Shown piece after piece: positions 6,001-10,805 of a DNA stretch of 14,606 nucleotides. The notes under the pieces are model-generated. The model ran no database searches and was not told the origin of the DNA. It was given only the letters and a program-made list of their open reading frames with translations. A program made the position numbers and the translations under genes. Numbering within the stretch: the stretch's first letter is position 1; the number at the start of each line of letters is the position of its first letter. Origin of the DNA: Ectocarpus siliculosus (lineage: Eukaryota > Sar > Phaeophyceae > Ectocarpales > Ectocarpaceae); contig FN649755.1 of NCBI GenBank assembly GCA_000310025.1, positions 3,036,769 through 3,051,374 of the forward strand. The letters run 5' to 3'.

Positions 6001-7535
6001 AGACATTTGTCGCGATGCTACGATCGTAAAGTAGGAACAAGACAATTCATACCATCCAGAGATTGCGATGACGAGACGAGGCGATTGTGGTGTGACCCGT
6101 GCCAAGCAGAAAAAACGCTGCAAGGTACGATCGTTGGACGATCCAAGAACGAGAAATTCAAACACTATCCAGACATTTCGATGACAAAACGAGACGATTA
6201 TGGTGGCACTCGTTCGAAGCAGAAGGAGCGCTTCAAGCTGTGGCCGTTAGACGATCTATGAAAACGAAAATTCATGCTATCCAGACATTTCGATGACAAG
6301 TCGAGACGATTATGGTGGCACTCGTTCCAAGCAGAAGAAGCGCTACAAGCTACGGTCGTTGGACGGGACGGGTGGCGGCGAAGGAGGAGGGGCCGATCAT
6401 GGCAAGGGGGGCAAGCGGGGGGCCGGCGGTGGCAGCGGGAAGGCTTCGAACACGGGAGGCAGCGATGAGAGAGAGGTGTGTACCTCAGAAGCTTACTCCT
6501 TGACTAGTTTGCTATTTTATTTCGGAACAGAGATGCCTCATGCCGCACGATAACCACGCACTCCCTCCCTGGCTGGTTCGCTTTTTTATTATCAATGATG
6601 CATCATTCCGCACGATCTCCACGTAGTCCCTCCCACACTGTTCAGCTATTTAATATGGCATTTAAACCTCATTCCATACGATGACCCTACTCCTTGACTT
6701 GTTCGCTGCTTTATTTTTCAACAAAGATGCCTCATGCCGCACGATACACACGTAATCCCTCCCTGGCTGGTTTGCTTTTTTTTTTAAGATCAATGATGCC
6801 TCATTCCACACGATACACACGTAGTCCCTCCCTGACTGTTAAGCTATTTTATATGGCAACATTTATACCTTATGCCACACGATGTCCTTACTCCTTGGCT
6901 GGTTCGCCGTTTTTTATTGCAACAGAGATACCTCATGCCGCACGATAACCACGCACTCCCTCTCTGGCTGGTTCGCTTTCTTTATGATCAATAATGCCTT
7001 CTTCCGCACGGTACCCACGTAGTCCCTCCCACACTGTTCAACTATTTTATATGGCAATATTTGTACCTCATTCCACACGATATCCTTACTCCCTGATTGG
7101 CTCGCCGGCGGTTTTTGGTAGCAGAGATACCTCACGCCGCATGATAACCAGGTACCCCCTCGCTGCCTGTTTGGCTATTTTTTGTTCATGTACAGCCTAG
7201 CCTCGTGTCCGCACAGTCAAGAAAGAAACAAACAGCGCATGTAAGCCTTGTGTCCAAGAACCACATGTCAGCCGTGGATCCTGCACTACACTCTTATCTA
7301 TGTTCGCCGGTGGTGACAAAAAAATAAAGTGAAGCCTCGACCCCAAATTGACGTTTCTTATACGCGGGTGCAAAACTGTACTGATGTGGTGGGTGATGAT
7401 CAGATCGCGGCACTCATCGAAGAGCTCTCCATGGACGAAGAGCTGAGGGCGGAGCTAGGGATCGTACCGGAGCCGGACGAAGGCCCTAGCAGAGCGGCGG
7501 CGGCCGACCCCAAAGGGGAATATGGAGAAGGGTAG
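188..7535 (+). CDS. NMD3: NMD3, 60S ribosomal subunit nuclear export adaptor (5'-partial, seven exons)
   Basis: Joined exons are 188-298, 1184-1374, 2732-2948, 4294-4418, 4993-5095, 6335-6475 and 7404-7535, with stop TAG at 7533. All junctions keep frame and give 339 residues; about 160 N-terminal residues, including the Cys4 zinc ribbons, are missing because the window starts inside the gene. NMD3 binds the joining face of the pre-60S subunit and recruits the exportin CRM1. Family blocks recognised in order: GGMDVYFGAKHDA (residues 7-19), STDNHSN and LCRDDLVALP (exon 2), ADMPADRYWR (exon 3), the THL...GDMLLGYDL block (exon 4), DVPDIVLVKR (exon 5), the basic KKRYKLRSLD (exon 6, possible nuclear localisation signal) and a leucine-rich acidic tail IEELSMDEELR (exon 7). 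Spacing between blocks agrees with yeast and human NMD3 as I remember them. A glycine run in exon 3 is an unusual insertion. Introns are full of copies of the flanking exon edges. Confidence 0.9.
365..425. repeat. GGT/GTT-rich microsatellite
   Basis: Runs of GTAGTAGTAG, GGTGGTGGTGG and TTGTTGCTG. It creates spurious His-, Gly- and Cys-rich reading frames on both strands. Confidence 0.9.
640..830. repeat. degenerate inverted repeat in intron 1
   Basis: CGGTACGGTG at 653-662 is the exact reverse complement of 816-825, and ATAAACCC at 678-685 that of 776-783. The pairs are collinear and nested, as in a decayed foldback element. Similarity outside these blocks is weak. Confidence 0.4.
894..964. 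repeat. dispersed repeat, copy 1
   Basis: About 71 bases (CAACGAATCC, TCTCTATCT, AGAAAA.AGTC, ATTCATAGC, TCAG..AAAG in order) match 14452-14529 in the same orientation, with a few substitutions and small indels. Both are preceded by a T-rich run. Probably a mobile-element fragment, but the family is unknown. Confidence 0.7.
1083..1183 (+). promoter_or_regulatory. long polypyrimidine tract of the exon 2 acceptor
   Basis: Almost uninterrupted C and T for 100 bases ending at CCACAG, far longer than a normal polypyrimidine tract. It may have grown by slippage. Confidence 0.7.
1184..1374 (+). CDS. NMD3: NMD3 exon 2 of window
   Basis: The acceptor CTCTCTCCACAG ends at 1183 and the donor GTGAGT starts at 1375. 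The product starts LVSTDNHSNVRN and runs through VPTLCRDDLVALP to QFVGPSSGQ, aligning with the 'LIS.D.HSN.YNYK.TF.VEI.PIC+DDLV.LP' and 'LIDP.TLQ' blocks of NMD3. It ends with two bases (AC) of a split Thr codon that exon 3 completes. Confidence 0.9.
1427..1690. repeat. CT/CTTT microsatellite
   Basis: Imperfect TCTC and TCTTTC units, passing from CTCTGTCT-type to CTTTCTCT-type repeats. It gives Ser/Leu-rich and Arg/Glu-rich spurious frames on the two strands. Confidence 0.9.
1711..1836. repeat. 67-bp tandem direct repeat
   Basis: TGTTTGCCATCGGG begins at 1711 and again at 1778. The units are nearly identical through CGTCGCTTGGCAACGACG and TTGTAAAACAAGCC. Each contains a short palindrome, CGTCG...CGACG. 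Confidence 0.85.
2563..2765 (+). repeat. tandem duplication of the exon 3 acceptor and exon start
   Basis: Shared in order: the GGCTATTT..CCAC motif, a T/C-rich tract, CTGCTGAC, then CCGACATGCCCGCAGA and CGGTACTGGCGCTC. Copy 1 lies at 2563-2660, the real junction at 2665-2765; offset is 97-105 bases. Copy 1 has GACGG where the true site has GACAG, so its acceptor AG is lost. Confidence 0.85.
2732..2948 (+). CDS. NMD3: NMD3 exon 3 of window
   Basis: The acceptor CTGCTGACAG ends at 2731 and its first base completes the Thr codon begun in exon 2. ADMPADRYWRSP matches the NMD3 'A.ID...YWR.P' block and LTEFVVLDSE matches '(E/T)FIV.(E/D)'. A run of about ten glycines followed by KKERHAAASSAAGTKNK replaces the usual short linker before SLWEVV. 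The donor GTGAGA at 2949 leaves phase 0. The glycine tract is encoded by a G-rich stretch that could mutate easily in length. Confidence 0.85.
2983..3062. repeat. TG microsatellite
   Basis: TG dinucleotide repeat with TATG interruptions, starting 34 bases after the exon 3 donor. Confidence 0.9.
3075..3283. repeat. 209-bp intronic repeat, copy 1
   Basis: Direct repeat of 4714-4909, sharing GACCAATG, CAGTCTCAGTGCGGTTG, GGGACCCCGTGAGGGG, CGTTGGGGAG, CTCTCCGGAT and AAAACTGCACGTGT in order. Copy 1 carries three head-to-tail GTGAGGGGCCC units (3178-3211) where copy 2 has one. Confidence 0.85.
3453..3515 (+). pseudogene. decayed copy of the exon 3 end with its donor
   Basis: AAGAACAAGGGTCTCT, GGAGGTTGTCGTGAGACAGA and the following CCCC-GTT mirror the exon 3 end at 2920-2965. 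In the exon frame it reads K-N-K-G-L-stop-E-V-V, so the Trp codon TGG has become TAG. The GTGAGA donor is kept. Confidence 0.75.
3788..4333 (+). repeat. three tandem copies of the exon 4 acceptor region
   Basis: Copies are anchored at 3846, 4081 and the true exon start 4294 (spacings 235 and 213). Each has ACCTGCGTGCT or a close relative, a C/T-rich stretch, GAAAAAGG and ACGTCGGTAGCGCG. Copies 2 and 3 are identical over 40 bases spanning the splice site and then diverge abruptly. Copies 1 and 2 also share the following AAAGGG, TTTAGTG and GGTA..AGCAAAAC. Confidence 0.88.
4294..4418 (+). CDS. NMD3: NMD3 exon 4 of window
   Basis: Encodes VALDSDVGSADDTFTVLTHL, then HPLEAGDMLLGYDL. This matches the NMD3 segment 'V.(R/A).SD.G..D..(Y/F)..(R/L)THL...L..GD.(V/L)LG(Y/F)DL'. 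Starting at GTG 4294 keeps phase 0 from exon 3 and gives the same number of residues as yeast NMD3 between the EV and THL motifs, as I recall it. An AG later in the exon (4304-4308) would break the frame. The donor is CAG before GTGTGC at 4419, leaving two bases of an Arg codon. Confidence 0.82.
4419..4992 (+). other. NMD3 intron 4
   Basis: The shortest intron in the gene. Its second half (4714-4909) is copy 2 of the 209-bp repeat of intron 3. The acceptor is CGCTCGCAG at 4992 behind a C/T-rich tract. Nothing else is recognised. Confidence 0.8.
4714..4909. repeat. 209-bp intronic repeat, copy 2
   Basis: Partner of 3075-3283 in intron 3, same orientation, about 80 percent alike by eye. It ends about 80 bases before the exon 5 acceptor. 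Confidence 0.85.
4993..5095 (+). CDS. NMD3: NMD3 exon 5 of window
   Basis: Its first base completes the Arg codon split with exon 4. The product GKNFNEALLSGLSGDVPDIV is followed by LVKRAPPPKTAQSK. This matches 'N.N......L....VPDVVL(V/I)KK.Y..+T', a hallmark block of NMD3. The donor GTACTG at 5096 leaves phase 0. The second half of the exon has a well-kept copy downstream (5191-5283). Confidence 0.9.
5078..5456 (+). repeat. array of exon 5 donor-edge copies
   Basis: A motif like CACAGCACAATCCAAGGT recurs around 5083 (real donor), 5176, 5209, 5271, 5332, 5368, 5395 and 5436. Most copies keep the AGGT or AAGGT core of a 5' splice site. Spacing is irregular (27-95 bases). Confidence 0.75.
5191..5283 (+). 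CDS. NMD3: candidate alternative exon 5b of NMD3
   Basis: The last 63 bases mirror the exon 5 end (5033-5095) and read GDVPDVVLLKRTHPPKTAQP plus K. Of 21 codons, nine differ silently, five by amino-acid change (I/V, V/L, A/T, P/H, S/P) and seven are identical, which suggests past selection on the protein. It has an in-frame acceptor (pyrimidine tract then ATACCAG at 5190), no stop, phase 0 at both ends (93 bases) and a donor GTGCTG. It could be a cassette or duplicated exon, or a recent non-functional copy. Confidence 0.4.
5682..5873 (+). repeat. 96-bp tandem repeat carrying acceptor-like and donor-like sites
   Basis: Two units, offset 96, share GACTGCGGATGGTAAGAAAA, TTGCTCTT, CATTTT, ATCAACAAGAAG and CATTTCCAG. 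Each includes GCAGAGAAGAAG and ATGGTAAGA, so a 20-base segment at 5771-5790 is framed by good splice sites. It would shift the reading frame if included. The basic codons (AGAAGAAG) recall exon 6, but the relation is not clear. Confidence 0.8.
5995..6370 (+). repeat. 112-bp tandem array of the exon 6 acceptor and exon start
   Basis: Units share ACGAGACGATTATGGTGGC, ACTCGTTCCAAGCAG, then the exon-like start. Acceptor CAGs end at 6109, 6222 and 6334 (spacings 113 and 112); a partial older unit lies at about 5995-6060. The exon-like parts read KKRCKVRSLDD, KERFKLWPLDD and the true KKRYKLRSLD. The second copy runs into TGA after five more codons. Confidence 0.88.
6335..6475 (+). CDS. NMD3: NMD3 exon 6 of window
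   Basis: KKRYKLRSLD corresponds to the basic 'R+.WKLK.L' block of NMD3, with the same spacing from exon 5 as in the human protein. It is followed by a low-complexity Gly/Lys linker (GGGEGGGADHGKGGKRG and onward) ending SNTGGSDERE. The acceptor is CAG at 6334 and the donor GTGTGT at 6476; both ends are phase 0. The basic cluster is a plausible nuclear localisation signal, by inference. This is the third and intact member of a 112-bp tandem series. Confidence 0.85.
6476..7403 (+). other. NMD3 intron 6
   Basis: Dominated by a higher-order tandem repeat (6478-7185) that starts immediately at the donor. The remaining 7186-7403 has no clear repeat. The acceptor is GATGATCAG at 7403, with a weak pyrimidine tract. 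Confidence 0.75.
6478..7185 (+). repeat. higher-order satellite in NMD3 intron 6
   Basis: A 64-69 bp monomer (typically GATGCCTCATGCCGCACGAT, then CCACG.A.TCCCTCCCTGGC and TGGTTCGCT.TTTTAT) is arranged as a three-monomer unit A-B-C of about 198 bp. A copies start near 6532, 6726, 6927 and 7126; B near 6597, 6795 and 6991; C near 6663, 6864 and 7062. A shorter C-like monomer at 6478-6531 (TGTACCTCA, CTTACTCCTTGACT) abuts the exon 6 donor. Confidence 0.88.
7404..7535 (+). CDS. NMD3: NMD3 terminal exon (exon 7 of window)
   Basis: IAALIEELSMDEELRAELGI aligns without gaps to the NMD3 'DFLEDLEED..(I/L)R..(V/I)N(I/L)' tail when joined to the DERE end of exon 6. That gapless fit fixed the acceptor at 7403. 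The reading continues to PEPDEGPSRAAAADPKGEYG and a TAG stop at 7533. The family tail carries a leucine-rich export signal; the acidic leucine-rich stretch here may serve that role, by inference. The last two thirds of the exon are repeated twice downstream (7580-7790), so an alternative 3' end cannot be excluded. Confidence 0.72.
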   Translation: MAALIEELSMDEELRAELGIVPEPDEGPSRAAAADPKGEYGEG

Positions 7536-7790
7536 GGGGGGTAGGGGCACCGCGACGGAGTTTTCGCCTACGTGGGGTAATCAATTGCCCAGATGAAAAC
7601 GCCAGCGGAGCGATGGGGGCAAACCCTGAAAGAGAGGACGCGCAGAAGAAGGTTAGAAGGGGTAAGGACACTGGATGTTATCCTGCTGGGGTTATCCCTG
7701 GGCCAGATGAAGACGCCAGCAGAGCGATGGCGGCAGACCTGGAACATGAGGATACTAGAAGAACGGTAGGGGGGTTATGGCACCGCGTGG
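7459..7790 (+). repeat. tandem copies of the NMD3 terminal exon tail
   Basis: Copy 1 is the exon itself (7459-7555); copies 2 and 3 lie at about 7580-7670 and 7683-7790. Shared are CCAGATGAA.ACGCCAGC, GAGCGATGG.GGCA and the GGTAGGGGGG..GGCACCGCG tail. Copies 2 and 3 are 114 bases apart and stay in one open frame, reading GVIPGPDEDASRAMAADLEH in copy 3. Confidence 0.75.
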
Positions 7791-8398
7791 GGTTGTTCAC
7801 GACTGTGACAAGCCAGGCACTCCCCGGCGAAAGTTGTCTTCCGCTCGGACTGCTGTGGAAGCGATAGACTGTCCAGGTGTACACCAGTGAGAATTGAGAC
7901 CCAAGACGTTTTTGTGTTCTTTTGACTGCCGTGAAGATGTTTTGGTGGTTGACTGCTGTCCTTCGCTTGGCTATGTACGAGCTGTTGTCTACGGTTCGAT
8001 CCCTTCTTCGTGAACAGTTTGGGGGGTCAGTCCCGAACAGGGTGACACGACAGCTTTCCGACAACGCACCATTTGATTTTGGCATCCTCTTCGTCGTTTG
8101 GAGAAAAATGAGGTCAAGGGGTGTGTGGTATCCTTTGCCACCTAGCGACGGTTATTTATCTTGCTGCAGTACGCGCTACGCGCCACAGCTTCGGTGTTGT
8201 TCGATTGTTCGTCTCGCGTGTGGCGAGACTGCAGCTTGACGACTGCTAGGGCGAGAGCGCCATTGGAGTTGAGAGGGCGAGGATCACGGGCGGGATCAGG
8301 AGTATCATGGCACGGCAGGTTTCCTTGAGACTGCTGGTGTCTGGTACACGGTAGTTAATAGTGGTGTTGGAGTTCAGCACTCAACCTCTTATTGCGGG
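7791..8398. other. intergenic stretch without recognised features
   Basis: No exon, RNA or repeat that I can support. An open frame at 7922-8239 lacks family motifs and looks like chance. Confidence 0.5.
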
Positions 8399-9130
8399 GG
8401 AGATATCATAGGCTAGCTGTCGACCGAAGAGCGTCTTTCGTGAATGAAAAAGGGGAGAGAACCTCAGAAACGAGGAGGATTGAAGTCATACACACATTCG
8501 CAGGCCCTCTACAAGGCAGGTATGCGCCAGACCGATTAACCCGCCCTACGCAGGGCACCCACCTTATTCGATACGTAGGACAACTTGATTATTCCGTCTG
8601 TGCCTGCCGATTTTACCCGCCTTATGTATGACACCCGCCTTCTATAACCCGCCTTAATAGAGGGCCTACGACTGCTGTAGGAGAATCCGGAAGTGAGATA
8701 TCATACCTGTCGACGGAGGGGGGTCCCGTGAGTGACAGGCGGGGGGTAATCAGCCTCAGAAACGAGGCAGGTTCAAAAATGGACGTGGGATAATCCTGAA
8801 GCCTCGTGTGGAAGAGATATGTAGATATCGCAGACTAGCTGTCCACCGAAGGGAGGCTTCCGTGGACGAAGAGGGAGGAGAGCCCCAGAACCGAGGCAGA
8901 GTGACAGTGAACGTAAGAATACTCGTAAGTGAGAGATATCATAGCTGTCGACGGAGGAAGGAGTCGCGTGTATGACAGGCGGGGGGGTAATCAGCCTCAA
9001 TTGACGTGGGAGACCAAGTCTCGTGTGAGAGAGATATATAGATATCGCAGACTAGCTGCCGGCCGAGGAGGGGTTCCGCGGATGATAACATGGGGTATGA
9101 GGGCCTCAGGACCCGCAGAACGTTGAAGGT
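8399..9130. repeat. alternating A/B tandem repeat, about 119-bp units
   Basis: A units (GAGATATCATA.CTGTCGACGG, GTGACAGGCGGGGGGTAATC, ACGTGGGA) start at 8695 and 8933. B units (GATATCGCAGACTAGCTG, CCGAAG or CCGAGG, TTCCG.GGA.GA) start near 8814 and 9031. An isolated B-like unit starts at 8399. A and B are related to each other, sharing GAGATAT, the CTGTCxACxGA core and CCTCAGAAACGAGG. Short ACCCGCCTTA units cluster at 8535-8660 between them. Confidence 0.75.
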
Positions 9131-9971
9131 GGCGGTTGGGATATCGAGTCGTGTCGTCTGGAGTAGATTCGACTGCGTCTTGCGCATCCCGGAGATCAGA
9201 GGTGCTGGGAGGTCAACGACTTTCCTTTGACATCTCTTGGTGAGAAGGGTAAGTGAGGCTGTTGGCTCACTCCAAAGCCTTCACTCCGAAGCCTTAGACG
9301 GAGACATATTTATCACCGTTCCTTCACCGCTGCTGCTCTCTTCCTTTCGTGAGTTCCTGGGCCTTCGCGCAGACCTGCATGCTCAAGTTACGCATAAACA
9401 TGCCGTTAGACTAGTCCTTTAGTCGCCTCTTTCTGTGCTGGGAACCAAAATGAACATTACCAGCACGGCACCCACTGCGCCATTTTTTGAGGATATTGTT
9501 GGTTGCTTCCGTCGCTGCGGGTGGTTGCTTTTGTCTTCGTTCCCCGCACATGGCTACTGTAATCATTCTTCTGGTCTGTCGCTGATCGGTACCTTCAAAC
9601 ATCTGCACCGGTCCACTGACGCGGACGCTCTCTGTGGTCACAAGCGTACTGCCCGAGAAAGGAGTAAACACACACTTCGAGAAATCAAGGAGAGAAGAAT
9701 AGCATAGAAACGGCGTGTTCACAACCAGCGGTAGGATCAGGACCGCCCATTAACACCAGATGGCTACAGTGACGCTCCTTTTCGTGAAGGCGATATGTGA
9801 TTTCATGGGGCCCGAATATACCTCGAAAACTCCAGATAGCACAATCCATTATCACCTCCTCCATTGGCTACAGCACGTCCCCGAGCAACAAATGTCAAAC
9901 ACGCTCACTCCCCGGCAAACGTCACACGAGCGTCACTCACTGACTGCAGAAATTCAAAAACATCAACACAG
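9131..9971. other. intergenic stretch without recognised features
   Basis: Only a small ACTCC.AAGCCTT duplication near 9268-9295. Reading frames at 9435-9707 and 9760-10152 show no family motif and no splice-site support. Confidence 0.5.
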
Positions 9972-10195
9972 ATGCCGTATACGACACAAGATAAGACACC
10001 CCCTGGACCGATTTTCAAAGCTCGATTTCTCAGCAGAAGAAAGAGCCACATCGCCAATAACGGCGGCGTTGAAGCCGTCTTGTCGAGAGCTTTCCGAAAA
10101 TGTATCGTTTTTGTTTTCTCATCTTCTTCGTCGTGGCGTAGTCGAGCATTGAAAATCGCTCCAGTGGGTGTGTTATCTTGTGTCGTATACGGCAT
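9972..10195. mobile_element. foldback (MITE-like) element
   Basis: 224 bp with 54-base terminal inverted repeats (9972-10025 and 10142-10195) differing at four positions. The ends read ATGCCGTATACGACACAAGA. Weaker pairing continues inward. No open frame for a transposase and no clear target-site duplication (left flank CAACACAG, right flank GTCGGTCC). A relative lies at 11766-11955 and shorter ones at 12921-13244. Confidence 0.75.
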
Positions 10196-10718
10196 GTCGG
10201 TCCTACAGCACGGCGCTCACAGGCTAGAGATGCCGAACAGTCTGCCCTTTGGTGCATGTAGCCATTGGCGCACCACGCCCTTCAATTTTTTCTTTCATGA
10301 ACGGAGCAGGCGCTTTATTCCATCAAACAGACCCGGGTGCTCGTCAACAAAAAAATGCCGAAGCTGCTCCACAACACAGCTTGCTCCAAGCGAACAACAA
10401 TACCAAACCAAAAATTAGCAACATCATTGGTAGCCCAATCTGCAAAAAAACATAACTGGGTATTCATTAGAATAATACGTTGCATGACTCCGACATCAGA
10501 GGGTACTTTATAAAAGGGTAAGAGAGTCGAAATCGGTTGCACACGGAATCGGCCCTCTACAGTAGAGTTGGGTAATCTCTTATTCCGGTACAACATGCGG
10601 CTCCCACGCTAGAGGGTCGAAGGGCTTTGTGACACCACGCTCTTACATCGGAGCCACGACGCTGTACTCGCAACTCGAAAAGACGGTTTTCCGATACACG
10701 GAAAATGCGCCCTCGTTG
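10196..10718. other. 3' flank of the hydrolase gene
   Basis: Follows the minus-strand stop codon. One AATAAA on the minus strand (10319-10314) is the only candidate signal seen. No repeat is recognised. Confidence 0.4.
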
Positions 10719-10805
10719 TCATGGCGGGGCCAGGAGGTACTCCGTTACCACCTTCGAGAATGTCTTCGGGCTGGTGATATGGCAAAGATGTCCTCCCGGC
10801 AGTCC
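10719..10805 (-). CDS. alpha/beta-hydrolase terminal exon with catalytic His
   Basis: Encodes GLPGGHLCHITSPKTFSKVV then TEYLLAPP and TGA. The acceptor TTTGCTCTGCTTCCAG is strong. GGH followed by a Pro and an aromatic two or three turns later, then an amphipathic C-terminal helix, is the standard end of an alpha/beta hydrolase. About 400 bases downstream on the minus strand there is an AATAAA (10319-10314) that could be a poly-A signal, though this is only a hexamer match. Confidence 0.77.
   Translation of the reverse strand, partial: GLPGGHLCHITSPKTFSKVVTEYLLAPP

Larger units (their letters stand above)
5096..6334 (+). other. NMD3 intron 5
   Basis: Mostly tandem copies of exon edges: an exon-5-like copy and repeated exon 5 donor motifs (5176-5456), a 96-bp tandem repeat (5682-5873) and an array of exon 6 acceptor copies (about 5995-6334). 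The stretch 5457-5680 holds nothing recognised. Donor GTACTG, acceptor CCAAGCAG at 6334. Confidence 0.75.

Noticed and set aside
6478-7185. CRISPR array
   Set aside because: Units are contiguous diverged monomers with no constant repeat and unique spacers, inside a eukaryotic intron.
9435-9707. Plus-strand frame of 90 codons between the genes
   Set aside because: No recognised domain, repeat support or splice context; compatible with chance.
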